DNA of 64,000 bases from Chitinophagaceae bacterium (lineage in GTDB: Bacteria > Bacteroidota > Bacteroidia > Chitinophagales > Chitinophagaceae), in contig JADKHN010000001.1 of NCBI GenBank assembly GCA_016721725.1, positions 248,001-312,000 of the forward strand, written 5' to 3'. The notes beneath the pieces were generated by a model. That model was not told where the DNA came from, searched no databases, and was given only the letters and a program-made list of their open reading frames with translations. This document shows, piece after piece, positions 23,602 to 34,700 of this stretch (position 1 is the first letter of the stretch; every line of letters begins with the position of its first letter). Position numbers and translations under genes: made by a program.

Positions 23602-25527
23602 TTATTTAAATACCGGGATATTCACGCTGGCCATTGCCCTGATCGCCCGGGCGATACCATTGGCATCGATCCCGATCTCATCATACAACTGCTTGGGCGA
23701 GCCATGCTCAACCAGGCGGTCGGGTATACCCAGTATCCTGACATCCGCTTTATAGTTATTTTCGTTCATGAACTCCAGGATGGCGCTGCCGAAACCACCT
23801 ACCACTGTACCATCCTCCACGGTGATGATCTTCTGATATTTGCCGAACACTTCATGCAGCATTTCCTCATCCAACGGTTTGACAAAGCGCATATCATAAT
23901 GAGCCGGGTTGATCCCTTCTGCCTTGACATCCCGGATCGCAGCAGCGGCGAAATTTCCCGGATGCCCGAAACTCAGTATGGCGATATCCGATCCGTCCTT
24001 CAATTTGCGGCCGGTTCCGATCTGAATCTCTTTCATATCGGTCTTCCATTCGGGCATGACACCCTCTCCTCTCGGGTACCTGATCACAAATGGCAATTTT
24101 GTCGATTCGAGTTGTGCCGTATACATCAGGTTCCGCAATTCGCCTTCATTCATCGGAGCGCTGATGATCATGTTGGGTATGCAGCGCATATAGGCGATAT
24201 CATAACAGCCGTGATGAGTGGGCCCGTCCTCGCCAACCAGGCCGGCCCGGTCCAGGCAGAAAATGACCGGTAATTTCTGGATCGCCACATCGTGGATCAC
24301 CATATCATAGGCCCTTTGCATGAAAGAGGAATAGATATTGCAGAAGACCTTCATTCCCTGCGTGGCCATTCCGGCGCTCAGGGTAACTGCATGCTGCTCG
24401 CATATGCCCACATCAAACGCGCGGTCAGGCATCTTATCCATCATGAATTTTAGCGAGGATCCGCTGGGCATTGCCGGTGTGATGCCGAATATCTTATCAT
24501 TTCGTTCAGCCAGTTCGATAATGGTATGTCCGAAGACATCCTGGTATTTCGGCGGCTGCGGCAATTCAAAGGTCTTTTTCTGGATCTCGCCGGTCACCTT
24601 ATCGAAGAGGCCGGGAGCATGCCACTTGGTCTGGTCTTTTTCAGCCAGATCATATCCTTTCCCTTTAACGGTCTTGATGTGCAGTAATTTCGGACCCGGG
24701 ATATCTTTCAGGTCTTTTAGCGTATCGACCAGCTTGGTGATATTATGCCCGTCAATGGGACCGAAATACCTTAACTGCAAGGCTTCAAAAAGATTACTGC
24801 TCTTGCTCACCAGCCCTTTCAGTCCGGCTTCCAGTTTGCTCGCCATCTCCCGGCTGAATTGCTTGCCCACCGGTAGCTTACCCAGTGCCTTCCACACATT
24901 ATCTCTGAGATCGTTATACGTATGTGAAGTGGTGATGTCGGTCAGGTATTCTTTCAATGCCCCAACATTAGGGTCGATACTCATGCAGTTGTCATTGAGT
25001 ATGATCAGCACATTGCTTTTTTCAATGCCGGCGTGATTCATGGCCTCAAAAGCAAGGCCGGCGGTCATGGCTCCATCGCCGATGATGGCGATATGCTGAC
25101 GGTCGGTCTCCCCTTTGTAATGGGACGCCATCGCCATGCCCAGTGCAGCGGATATCGAAGTGGAGGAATGCCCGACACCGAATGTGTCGTAAACACTCTC
25201 GCTTCTTTTCGGAAATCCACTGAGTCCGTTGTATTTTCGGTTGGTGTGAAAGATGTCCCTGCGGCCCGTAAGTATCTTATGACCATAGGCCTGATGCCCA
25301 ACATCCCATACCAGCTGGTCATAGGGTGTATTGAAAACATAATGAAGCGCCACGCTGAGTTCAACAACACCCAGGCTTGCGCCGAAATGGCCTCCGTAGA
25401 CACTTACAATGTCAATGATATAATGCCTTAGTTCATCGCACACCTGGTGCAACTGTTCCCGGCTCAATTTCTTCAGGTCATCCGGATTATTGATGTGCTG
25501 CAATAAAGGACCTGCTTTTATTTCCAT
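23602..25527 (-). CDS. dxs: 1-deoxy-D-xylulose-5-phosphate synthase
   Basis: 641 residues, the first enzyme of the non-mevalonate isoprenoid pathway, joining pyruvate and glyceraldehyde-3-phosphate using TPP. The TPP motif is GDGAMTAGLAFEAMNHAG, with the conserved HQAYGHKILTGRRD before it and DRAGLVGEDGPTHHGCYD (about 405-422) in the second domain; the C-terminal domain ends with GSPKQLYDEIGID. The start is ATG 25527 (MEIKAGPLLQ), supported by family N-termini and by a 29-codon upstream extension that lacks similarity. The gene is monocistronic. Confidence 0.96.
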   Translation of the reverse strand: MEIKAGPLLQHINNPDDLKKLSREQLHQVCDELRHYIIDIVSVYGGHFGASLGVVELSVALHYVFNTPYDQLVWDVGHQAYGHKILTGRRDIFHTNRKYNGLSGFPKRSESVYDTFGVGHSSTSISAALGMAMASHYKGETDRQHIAIIGDGAMTAGLAFEAMNHAGIEKSNVLIILNDNCMSIDPNVGALKEYLTDITTSHTYNDLRDNVWKALGKLPVGKQFSREMASKLEAGLKGLVSKSSNLFEALQLRYFGPIDGHNITKLVDTLKDLKDIPGPKLLHIKTVKGKGYDLAEKDQTKWHAPGLFDKVTGEIQKKTFELPQPPKYQDVFGHTIIELAERNDKIFGITPAMPSGSSLKFMMDKMPDRAFDVGICEQHAVTLSAGMATQGMKVFCNIYSSFMQRAYDMVIHDVAIQKLPVIFCLDRAGLVGEDGPTHHGCYDIAYMRCIPNMIISAPMNEGELRNLMYTAQLESTKLPFVIRYPRGEGVMPEWKTDMKEIQIGTGRKLKDGSDIAILSFGHPGNFAAAAIRDVKAEGINPAHYDMRFVKPLDEEMLHEVFGKYQKIITVEDGTVVGGFGSAILEFMNENNYKADVRILGIPDRLVEHGSPKQLYDEIGIDANGIARAIRAMASVNIPVFK

Positions 25528-25648
25528 AATTAAACGATTGTACCGGTTTGACCGAGATTGATCTAGCGGTAAAGTTACATTTTTTACCCGCTTAGCCCCC
25601 CTGCTGAAAGACAAATTTTAACCCGATTTGTTCACGCCGAGGCATTAT

Positions 25649-26338
25649 TTAACGGGCATAAGCCAGGAGATTTAAGATCAGGTCGGGATCAGGACAATTA
25701 TTCAGGTAGAATTCTTTTTCAGATGACGCACATACACCGGGATAGTCCCCTTCCCTTAAGCGCAGGTCTTCTATGACTTGCAGGTGCAGGTGCGGGGGCC
25801 AATCCCCGTTCTCGGCCCCGGTTCCGAAATGACCGATCAATTCTCCCCGGTTGATGTATTTGCCTTCTTGTAATCCGGCTATATCGGGCAGGGATAAATG
25901 TCCGTATAAGGTATGAAAGACCCTTGTTTCCAGCTGATGTTGGAGGATGAGGGTGGCGCCATAATTGCCAAACCCCTGGTTGAATGCAAAACTGTGTATC
26001 ATGCCCCCCAGGGGAGCATACACTTTTGTGCCTGCCGGTCCCCAGATATCGATGCCGAGGTGAATGGACCTGGGGGTCTCCCCGCTGAAGAGTTTGCTTC
26101 TTTTATATAGGTCCCGGTCTTCCGCATAACCACCGATACCATATTTTGATCCTGTGCTTTGCAACAATGAATTGATGTATTCGGAAAATTTTTGGGTGTC
26201 CCCAAGTTCTGATGCACTCAGGCCATTGAATGAGCGGCTGAGATCAATTCGCATCAGTTTATCCGTTAAGGGATCAAAAACCAAAACCCGGTGAAATTCG
26301 TTTTGATGTTTGAGTAAAATGTTTTTCAGCATGTCCAT
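25649..26338 (-). CDS. M23-family peptidoglycan endopeptidase-like protein
   Basis: A 229-residue LytM/M23 fold. Zinc ligands by motif: His93 and Asp97 (HLGIDIWGPAG) and the HLH pair at 183-185 (WPPHLHLQV). The peptidase would cut peptide cross-bridges. The N-terminus MDMLKNILLKHQNEF has no signal peptide or membrane helix, so the enzyme may be cytoplasmic or exported another way. It follows the terminator of giant gene A with no spacer, so it probably has a separate promoter. Confidence 0.83.
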   Translation of the reverse strand: MDMLKNILLKHQNEFHRVLVFDPLTDKLMRIDLSRSFNGLSASELGDTQKFSEYINSLLQSTGSKYGIGGYAEDRDLYKRSKLFSGETPRSIHLGIDIWGPAGTKVYAPLGGMIHSFAFNQGFGNYGATLILQHQLETRVFHTLYGHLSLPDIAGLQEGKYINRGELIGHFGTGAENGDWPPHLHLQVIEDLRLREGDYPGVCASSEKEFYLNNCPDPDLILNLLAYAR

Positions 26339-26372
26339 AAAAAAAGTCCCTCCTGCTGTTGCAGGAAGGACT
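26338..26372 (-). terminator. Terminator of giant gene A
   Basis: Read on the minus strand, a 12-bp stem (26372-26361 with 26356-26345, one mismatch) and AACA loop are followed by seven T (26344-26338). It abuts the start codon of the M23 gene. Confidence 0.85.
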
Positions 26373-26404
26373 TAAAGTTATGACAGTTTATCTGCTTTTA
26401 CGTC

Positions 26405-28384
26405 TTATCGCTGGATCTCGAACTGGAACGAGGCCCGCTCCTTCTCATTGTACACCACCAGGTAGTACGTTCCCGCTGCCAACTGCGGCAGGTTCATCTC
26501 GATCTCAGAGCCATAATGCAGGTTCGTATACTGCTTGTCGCCATACACTCGCCCGATCGCATCCACGATCCGGATGTTGAACTCCTTATACACATCGCTC
26601 GTAAACCGTACCCGGAACCGCCCATTGTTCGGGTTCGGATAGATCCGGATCGCCGTAGCAAACACCTGGTGACGCTCGATACAATCGTTCACCGTCACAC
26701 TCACCGTACTGCTCGCACTGCATCCGCCACTGCTCACCGTATACGTCAGTGTCTTCACACCCGTACCCGCCAGCGTAGCCGAGAACGTATTACCCACCAC
26801 GCCCGGTCCGCTCCAGACTCCTCCCAGCGGCACCGCCACCAGGTTCACCACACTATCCGTCAGGCAGACCCTTATCGGTGCATTCACCATCGTGATATTG
26901 GGCGATGCGTTCACCGTGATCGTGAACGTCCGAGGCGTACCCACGCAACTGATGCCTCCGCTGACATACAACGGCGTCACCGTGATCGTTGCCACGATCG
27001 GTGTGATCGTCGGATTATACGCTACAAAGCTCGGGATATTGCCCGTGCCTGAGGCTCCCAACCCGATGCTCGGCTGGCTGTTCGTCCAGCTGTAGGTCAG
27101 CGTCGTGCCGCCCGTCGTCGGACTCGTAAACGTCACCGCCGCCGTAGCGCTGCCGTTACATACCGACTGGTTCGCCACCGCATTCACCGTAGCCGTCGGG
27201 TTCACCGTATACGTAAATGTGATCGGTGTGCCTCCGCAAGCTCCCGGAGCCGTCGGCGTCACCGTGATCGTGCCGCTGATCGGGCCGTTGGTACCATTGG
27301 TCGCCGTGAAGCTCGGGATATTACCCGTGCCGCTGGCTCCCAGTCCGATCGCCGTATTGGAGTTCGTCCATGCGAACGTCGTACCCGCTACCGGTCCGCT
27401 CAGCGTCACCGCCAGCGTATTGGTACCGTTACAGTTCACCTGGTTACCCACCGCGTTCACCGTAGCCGCCGGGTTCACCGTGATCGTAAAGCTCACCGGT
27501 GTGGCCGTACACGTCACGCCGCCATTGGTATAGGTCGCCGTCACCGTCACCGTCGCCGTCACAGGAGCACTCGTATTATTGATCGCTACAAACGATCCGA
27601 TACTGCCCGTTCCTGAGGCCGCCAGCCCGATGCTCGTATTGTTATTCGTCCAGCTGTATACCGTGTTCGCTACAGGTCCGCCGATCGTGATCGCCGCCGT
27701 AGTCGCCCCGTTACACACCGTCTGGTTCGCTATCGCATTGATGCTCGGCGTCGGGTTCACCGTGATCGTGAACGTACGCGGTGTGCCCGCGCAACTCGTC
27801 AGGATACTCACCGGTGTCACCGTCACCGTTGCCGTCACCGGCGCATTGGTCACGTTCGTTGCCACGAAGCTCGGGATATTGCCCGTGCCATTGGCCGCCA
27901 ACCCGATGCTCGGCTGGTTGTTCGTCCACACAAAGATCACACCCGGCATCGGCGTCACAAAGTTCACCGGTGCCGTATTCGATCCGTTACACAGCAACTG
28001 GTTGCCCGGGAACGGAGCCACCATCACCGGCGTAGGATTAACCGTGATCGTGAACGTCACCGGAAGACCCACACAGCTCACCCCGCCGTTGGTAAACGTC
28101 GGCGTCACCGTGATCGTCGCAGTGACAGGTAAGAAGCCCGTATTGATCGCCGTAAACGCGCCTATATTGCCCGTTCCGCTCGCCCCAAATCCGATCGTCG
28201 TATTGTTATTGGTCCAGCTGTACGTCACCGTACCGCCCGTGTTTGGCGTCGTGAAGATCACCGCAGCCGTCAGCGTACCGTTACATACCGTCTGGTTCGC
28301 CACCGCGTTCACCACCGCCGTCGGGTTCACCGTGATCGTGAACACCCTCGGTGTGCCCGTACAGCCGTTCGCCGTCGGTGTCAC
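26405..28384 (-). CDS. Giant surface protein A, C-terminal fragment with T9SS sorting domain
   Basis: The last ~655 residues of one gene that extends to 40936 but is interrupted by three apparent +1 frameshifts. It carries six PKD-like repeats of about 100 residues (consensus VNAVANQTVCNG ... WTNNNxSIGLAASGTGNI ... ATITVTP) and ends with a T9SS type A sorting domain (IRIYPNPNNGRFRVRF ... GTYYLVVYNEKERASF), the signal for export and surface attachment through the type IX system. The sequence is almost identical to the end of giant gene B. The frame is re-entered near 28401-28411, where an extra base is present relative to gene B. Confidence 0.85.
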   Translation of the reverse strand: MTPTANGCTGTPRVFTITVNPTAVVNAVANQTVCNGTLTAAVIFTTPNTGGTVTYSWTNNNTTIGFGASGTGNIGAFTAINTGFLPVTATITVTPTFTNGGVSCVGLPVTFTITVNPTPVMVAPFPGNQLLCNGSNTAPVNFVTPMPGVIFVWTNNQPSIGLAANGTGNIPSFVATNVTNAPVTATVTVTPVSILTSCAGTPRTFTITVNPTPSINAIANQTVCNGATTAAITIGGPVANTVYSWTNNNTSIGLAASGTGSIGSFVAINNTSAPVTATVTVTATYTNGGVTCTATPVSFTITVNPAATVNAVGNQVNCNGTNTLAVTLSGPVAGTTFAWTNSNTAIGLGASGTGNIPSFTATNGTNGPISGTITVTPTAPGACGGTPITFTYTVNPTATVNAVANQSVCNGSATAAVTFTSPTTGGTTLTYSWTNSQPSIGLGASGTGNIPSFVAYNPTITPIVATITVTPLYVSGGISCVGTPRTFTITVNASPNITMVNAPIRVCLTDSVVNLVAVPLGGVWSGPGVVGNTFSATLAGTGVKTLTYTVSSGGCSASSTVSVTVNDCIERHQVFATAIRIYPNPNNGRFRVRFTSDVYKEFNIRIVDAIGRVYGDKQYTNLHYGSEIEMNLPQLAAGTYYLVVYNEKERASFQFEIQR

Positions 28385-29160
28385 CGTGATCGTACCCGTG
28401 ATCGGGGCCGTTCGCCGCGTTCGTGCCCACGAAGGCCGGGATATTACCCGTTCCGCTGGCCGCCAATCCGATCGCCGGATTGCTGTTCGTCCAGTTGAAC
28501 ACCGTGCCCGCTACAGGACCCGCAAACGTCACCGCCGTTGTTGGTGAGCCGTTGCACACCACCTGGTTCAGTGGCGCCGGTGTGCTGAACGTTGGTGTTG
28601 GATTCACCGTGATCGTAAAGCTCCGCGGTGTGCCCGTACAGGTCACCCCGCCATTGGTATACAGCGGCGTCACCGTGATCGTAGCCGTTACCGGTACACT
28701 AGTCACATTCGTCGCCACGAAGCTCGCGATATTACCCGTGCCGTTCAGCGCCAGGCCAATGCTCGGATCTGAGTTCGACCAGCTGTACACGATCGTGCCG
28801 CCCGTTGTCGGACTGCTGAACGTCACCGCCGCCGTATTCGCTCCGTTACACACCGTCTGGTTCGCTACCGCATTCACCGTAGCCGTCGGGTTCACCGTGA
28901 TCGTGAAGGTCACCGGCGGACTCGTACAGCTCACACTACCACTGGTGAACGTTGCCGTTACCGTGATCGTAGCCACCACAGGTGCCGTTCCGGTATTGAT
29001 CGCTGTGAACGGCGCTATATTATTGGTGCCACTCGCTGCCAATCCGATCGTCGTATTGTTGTTCGTCCAGTTATACACCAGCCCCGGCTGAGGACTCACC
29101 GTACCCGAGAAGGCAATAAGGGTTGTCATCGCTCCATTGCACACCACCTGGTTCGGTACA
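26405..29160 (-). repeat. 2.76-kb near-identical direct repeat, copy in gene A
   Basis: Matches 41166-43920 in gene B at a nearly constant offset (14,761 bp, dropping to 14,760 after the extra base near 28405). Most differences are silent-looking single substitutions, plus short mosaic patches around 27040-27070. Upstream of 29160 the two sequences diverge abruptly. Confidence 0.85.
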
Positions 29161-31403
29161 GGGTTCACAATAGGAACAGGGTTAACTGTGATGGTAAAGC
29201 TGATTGGAGTGCCGGTACAGGTCACGCCCGCATTGGTAAAGCTGGGCGTTACCGTGATGGTACCCGAGATTGGTGAACCGGTTAGGTTGGTACCTACAAA
29301 AGGTGCTATATTACCCGTGCCACTGGCTGCCAATCCTATCGCAGGATTATTATTGGTCCAGCTGTATACCGTTCCCGGTGCAATTCCAGTAAAGTTGACC
29401 GCTGCAGTTAAACTTCCGTTACAAACGGTTTGGTTGGCAACTGCATTAACCGTTGGTGTTGGGTTGACCGTAATGGTAAAGGTCTTCGGTGTACCCGTGC
29501 AACCGGTTGGTGCGTAAGTAATCGTCACCATACCATCGCCACTTTGTACTCCCGTTGTGGCTACACCACCTGATACGCCACCTGTGAAGGATGTGCCACC
29601 GGCGCCACCGCCGCCTGCTCCCTTATCATTGCCTGAGCAGCCCGCAGTACCCGCAGATCCGCCGCCGGCGCCGCCGCCGCCTACAAATCCACCGCCACCA
29701 CCGCCACCGCCCGGTATGCTACCGAAGCTGAAGCAGCAGCAACTCTGACCGGCACCGCCGTTGCCGCCAATACCACTCACATTACCCGCTGTTCCCGCAT
29801 TACCCAGGAAGCCTGCGCAGCCGATGCCAGCACCGCCAAAGTTCGATCCGATCGCTCCAAAACCGCCGCCCGCTACTCCACCACTCGTGGGTGAATTAGC
29901 TCCGTTCACCCCATTGCCATCGCCGTTACCACCATTTCCACCGGCGCCGGCCGGGCCATTGCTGCCCTCACAGCCGCCTCTTCCACCACCACCACCACCG
30001 GCCGCTACGATCAGCCTGTCCGCTGCCGTCACTCCCGGGAACCGCACATCACTGGCTCCACCGCCGCCACCGGCATTCTGGTTTCCGCCATTACCGCCGC
30101 CGTTGAAGCCCCCCGTTGGAGTAGCTCCCGCGCCGCCTACAAATATGTTCAGCACCTGGCCCGGTGTTACCGCCAGCATGCCTGTTGCTCTTGTTCCCAA
30201 TCCTCCGTTACCGCCCGCCGTCGGGCCAATGTTACTGTTACCCGTCGCGCCGCTTCCGCCCTGCGCCCCATACGCATCGATCGTCACTGAAGTAATGCCC
30301 GCAGGTACCGTGAAGGTTTGCATACCGCCCGTATAATTGAAGGTCTGTGTGACCGGAGGCGCTATCGTAGTTGGCGTTACGGTTATCGTTGCCACTACCG
30401 GCGCCCCTGTCGCATTGGTTGCTGTGAAGGATGCAATATCGCCGGAGCCGCTCGCAGCCAGTCCGATGGAAGGTGCAGTATTCGTCCAGTTGAAGATCGT
30501 GCCCGGTACAAAGCCCGTGAAGTTCACCGGTAAGGTTGACGTATTGTTACATACCACCTGGTTGGCCGGTTGATTCACATCCGGTGTCGGATCAACGGTG
30601 ATCGTGAAGCTGATCGGAGTGCCGGTACAGGTCGTACCCGCATTGGTATAGCTTGGTGTTACCGTAATGGTTGCTACCACCGTTGCATTCGTCGCATTTA
30701 AAGCCGTAAAGCTCGCGATATTACCCGCGCCACTGGCTGCCAGACCTATGCTTGGCGTATTGTTCGTCCAGTTATAAACAGTTCCTGGTACAAATCCTGA
30801 GAAGTTAACCGCTGCCGTAGCCGTATTACTACATACGCGCTGGTTAGCCACCGCATTAACCGTTGGTGTTGGGTTGACCGTAATGGTAAAGGTCTTCGGT
30901 GTACCCGTGCAACCGGTTGGTGCGTAAGTAATCGTCACCATGCCATCGCCTGATTGTACTCCCGTTGTGGCTACACCACCTGATACGCCACCTGTGAAGG
31001 ATGTGCCACCGGCGCCACCGCCGCCTGCTCCCTTATCATTGCCTGAGCAGCCTGCAGTACCCGCCGATCCGCCGCCGGCGCCACCGCCGCCTACGTATCC
31101 GCCACCACCACCGCCACCGCCCGGTATGCTACCGAAGCTGAAGCAGCAGCAACTCTGACCGGCACCGCCGTTGCCACCCACACCACTTACGTTACCCGCT
31201 GTGCCCGGCCCTCCCAGGAAGCCTGCGCAGCCGATGCCAGCACCGCCAAAGTTCGATCCGATCGCTCCAAAACCGCCGCCCGCTACTCCTCCACAGGTGG
31301 GTGAATTAGTCCCATTCACCCCATTTCCATCGCCGTTACCACCATTGCCACCAACGCTGCCGGCTACCGCCCTCACAGCCGCCTCTTCCACCACCACCAC
31401 CAC
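28281..31403 (-). CDS. Giant surface protein A, middle fragment
   Basis: Part of giant gene A, in a different frame from both neighbours because of one extra base at each end. It contains the rest of glycine-rich module 1, two PKD-like repeats, glycine-rich module 2 (29505-30350), and further PKD-like repeats. The apparent start is not real, since the frame enters from upstream at about 31361-31372. The last ~40 residues past the 28405 indel (rich in DHG and GERG) are out-of-frame translation of a PKD repeat. If the indels are sequencing errors this is internal to one ~4,842-residue protein. Confidence 0.75.
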   Translation of the reverse strand: MVVVVEEAAVRAVAGSVGGNGGNGDGNGVNGTNSPTCGGVAGGGFGAIGSNFGGAGIGCAGFLGGPGTAGNVSGVGGNGGAGQSCCCFSFGSIPGGGGGGGGYVGGGGAGGGSAGTAGCSGNDKGAGGGGAGGTSFTGGVSGGVATTGVQSGDGMVTITYAPTGCTGTPKTFTITVNPTPTVNAVANQRVCSNTATAAVNFSGFVPGTVYNWTNNTPSIGLAASGAGNIASFTALNATNATVVATITVTPSYTNAGTTCTGTPISFTITVDPTPDVNQPANQVVCNNTSTLPVNFTGFVPGTIFNWTNTAPSIGLAASGSGDIASFTATNATGAPVVATITVTPTTIAPPVTQTFNYTGGMQTFTVPAGITSVTIDAYGAQGGSGATGNSNIGPTAGGNGGLGTRATGMLAVTPGQVLNIFVGGAGATPTGGFNGGGNGGNQNAGGGGGASDVRFPGVTAADRLIVAAGGGGGGRGGCEGSNGPAGAGGNGGNGDGNGVNGANSPTSGGVAGGGFGAIGSNFGGAGIGCAGFLGNAGTAGNVSGIGGNGGAGQSCCCFSFGSIPGGGGGGGGFVGGGGAGGGSAGTAGCSGNDKGAGGGGAGGTSFTGGVSGGVATTGVQSGDGMVTITYAPTGCTGTPKTFTITVNPTPTVNAVANQTVCNGSLTAAVNFTGIAPGTVYSWTNNNPAIGLAASGTGNIAPFVGTNLTGSPISGTITVTPSFTNAGVTCTGTPISFTITVNPVPIVNPVPNQVVCNGAMTTLIAFSGTVSPQPGLVYNWTNNNTTIGLAASGTNNIAPFTAINTGTAPVVATITVTATFTSGSVSCTSPPVTFTITVNPTATVNAVANQTVCNGANTAAVTFSSPTTGGTIVYSWSNSDPSIGLALNGTGNIASFVATNVTSVPVTATITVTPLYTNGGVTCTGTPRSFTITVNPTPTFSTPAPLNQVVCNGSPTTAVTFAGPVAGTVFNWTNSNPAIGLAASGTGNIPAFVGTNAANGPDHGYDHGDTDGERLYGHTEGVHDHGEPDGGGERGGEPDGM
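29505..30350 (-). repeat. Glycine-rich module, gene A copy 2
   Basis: About 280 residues: MQTFTVPAGITSVTIDAYGA, long GGxGG stretches, SCCCFSFGSIPGGGGGGGG, GGGGAGGTSFTGG, and the closing strand GDGMVTITYAP. Inserted between a PKD-like repeat body and the next PKD repeat. The only fully in-frame copy in gene A. Confidence 0.8.
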
Positions 31404-31760
31404 CGGCCGCTACGATCAGCCTGTCCGCTGCCGTCACTCCCGGGAACCGCACATCACTGGCTCCACCGCCGCCACCGGCATTAGTGGATCCGCCATTACC
31501 GCCGCCGTTGAAGCCCCCCCGTTGGAGTAGCTCCCGCGCCTCCTACAAATATGTTCAGCACCTGGCCCGGTGTTACCGCCAGCGTGCCCGTTGCTCTTGT
31601 TCCTAATCCTCCGTTACCGCCCGCCGTCGGGCCACTGTTACTGTTACCCACCGCGCCACTGCCGCCCTGCGCTCCATAAGCATCGATCGTCACCGAAGTA
31701 ATGCCCGCTGGTACCGTGAAGGTTTGCATACCTCCCGTAAAATTAAAGGTCTGTGTTACC
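30915..31760 (-). repeat. Glycine-rich module, gene A copy 1 (two indels)
   Basis: The same module as 29505-30350. It contains the C7 tract at 31514-31520 (six C in copy 2) and an extra base near 31361-31372; both break the frame. Confidence 0.8.
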
Positions 31761-34700
31761 GGAGGCGCTATCGTAGTTGGCGTTACAATTATCGTTGCCA
31801 CTACCGGAGCTCCTGTCGCATTGGTTGCCGTAAAGGATGCAATATTACCCGTACCGCTTGCGGCCAATCCGATGGATGGCGCACTATTCGTCCAGTTGAA
31901 TATCGTACCTGCTACTAAGCCCGTGAAATTCACCGGTAAGGTTGAGGTATTGTTACAAACCACCTGGTTGGCCGGTTGATTCACATCCGGTATCGGGTTC
32001 ACCGTTACCGTAGCGGTTATAGGGGTTCCAATACATGAAACGGTTGATGGAATGATGGTGAATGTCACCGTGACCGGTGAGTTCGTCGTATTGTTCAGAA
32101 TGCCGCTGATATTACCAGAGCCACTGGCTGCGATACCGGTTACAGTTGCCACATTGTCCCTGGTCCAGTTAAAGGTGGTTAATGGAACCGAGCCGGTCAG
32201 AGCAATTGTAGTGATCGGTGATCCGTTACAGATTGTCTGACTAGACGGCGTAGCTACCGCATCCGGTGTAGGGATGACCGTTACTGTGATACCAAGCGTT
32301 ACACTATCTGTTAAGCCGCAACCATCCGTATAGATACAATTGTACAAACCTGAAGTAGTGGCACTGTAAGTGGAACTGTTGGCGCCACCTATGAGTGAAC
32401 CATTCTGATACCATTGGTAATTACCTGTTCCACCGATCACGGTGAGTAATACATTGTTACCGCTGCAGAAGGTGGTTGGACCACCTGGTGAGATTGAACT
32501 GGAACAGGATTCCCTGACCAGGCCACGCAGGTCATCAGGCGTGTTCATCAGCACCGGTCCGGCAGTTCCGGCTATATTCCATAAGCGAATTTCAGATGAG
32601 ATATTGCTAACCCAGAACTGTCCACCTCCGGCATACAATGCGCCGAATACTTCACCGTTCAATGGGGAGGTCAAAGGAAGTATCGGATCAACGTCCGTGG
32701 CGAATTTTTCCCAGACCACGGTACTGTTACCAGACCAATGGTAGAAGAAATTATCATCCGGGTTGAAGGCGATCACTTCTCCGTCAGCTCCGTTACCCAG
32801 TGTTCTGTAGAAAGTCGGGAGACCTGTCAATGTATCGATTTTATACATCGTTTCGGGAGGAAGCGGACTGGATCCGTTTCCGGTTATACTATACAGTTCC
32901 CCGTTGGTACGGAATGCCAATGTTGAGAAATTATCTCCCATATTGCCGATCAAAGTACATACTCCTGTCTGAACATTGATTTTAACTAATCTCCTGCCTG
33001 CGCTTCCTGAAACCTTAACAATGGCGAAATGCTCACCTGTCAGCGGATTAGTAGCAAGGGCATTGATACCTGTAATGGTAAATCCACTCAATGTTGGTCC
33101 AAGATACCTGATCAGTGTATAATTGGCCAGGTTGATGGTCCACATGGAATCCTGGAAAGGTGATGATCCAACCAACACGTCCGTGATACGGCCTGAGATC
33201 GTATTCATGACTACCGGGTTGCCGGCATAGGTAACCACGCAACCGGTTGAATTCAGGATCCGTACAGAAATATTATAACTGCCCCCCGGCAAGAGGCCGG
33301 TGAATGTATTGGAAAGCTGGTATGGCCCACCATTGAGGCTGTATTCCAGTGTGGGTCCGCCGGTAGCGTTGACCACGATCGTACCGGTTGGTGAAGGAAT
33401 GGTGGGTTGTGTTACCGTTGGCGCATTAACCACCGGAACGGCCATAACGGTTATGGTTCCGTTGGCGGTTATCGTACCGCAGCCTCCTGTTAAGGTAACA
33501 GTATAACTAAATGGTGAGCCAACCGTTGTGGTTGGTGTACCGCTGATGGTCACCACATTGGCCGCCCAGCTGCCTGTCACACCTGCGGGTAAACCACTGA
33601 ATGTGGCGCCGGTTGCTCCGGTTGTAGCGTATGTGATATTAGTAATGGGTGTATTGACACATACGATTTGTGACGTAGTAGCCGGGGCCGATGTTAATGA
33701 AATGGTATTGTTCGCAGTAACTGTAATGGTACCATTTGCCGTAATGGAACCACAACCGCCGGTCAGGGTGACGGTATAACTGAAGGGAGAACCTACCGTT
33801 GTTGTTGGTGAACCGCTGATCGTCACCACATTGGCAGCCCAGTTACCCGTTACGCCGGCTGGTAAGCCACTGAACGTGGCACCCGTTGCACCAGTTGTCG
33901 AATACGTAATATTGGTAATCGGCGTATTGATACAGACCGTTTGGGCGTTGGTTCCCGCCGCTGAGGTCAGCGTGATGGTATTGTTTGGTGTTACGGTGAT
34001 AGTACCTGTAGCAGTTACCACACCACAACCACCTGTTAAGATTACCGTGTAAATAAACGGAGAACCCACCGTTGTTGTTGGTGAACCGCTGATCGTCACC
34101 ACGTTGGCAGCCCAGTTACCCGTTACGCCTGCTGGCAGTCCACTGAAAGTGGCGCCGGTTGCACCCGTAGTTGAATATGTGATGTTGGTGATCGCCGTAT
34201 TGATACAAACCGTTTGCGCATTGGTTCCAGCCGCTGAGGTCAGCGTGATGGTATTGTTCGGGGTTACTGTTATAGTACCTGTAGCAGTTACCACACCACA
34301 ACCGCCTGTTAAGGTTACCGTGTAACTAAACGGAGAACCAACAGTTGTTGTTGGAGAGCCGCTGATCGTCACCACGTTGGCAGCCCAGTTACCCGTTACG
34401 CCTGCTGGCAGGCCACTGAAGGTTGCGCCAGTCGCTCCGGTCGTTGAATACGTGATGTTGGTGATCGCCGTATTGATACAAACCGTTTGGGCATCAGTAC
34501 CCGGGGCAGAAGAAAGGGAAATGGTATTATTTGGTGTAACGGTGATCGTGCCGTTGGCGGATATGGATCCGCAACCGCCGGTCAAGGTAACAGTATAGTT
34601 GAATGTTCCCGATGCCGTTGGTGTTCCGCTGATCGTCACCACATTGGCGGCCCATCCTCCTGTAACTCCTGCTGGCAGGCCACTGAAAGTTGCCCCTGTT

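Noticed and set aside
25528..25614. N-terminal extension of dxs
   Set aside because: Extra 29 codons have no similarity to Dxs; ATG 25527 gives the standard N-terminus.
29761..30336. Proline-rich plus-strand frame
   Set aside because: It is the antisense of the glycine-rich module (GGC/GGT read as GCC/ACC), recurring at each of the four module copies.
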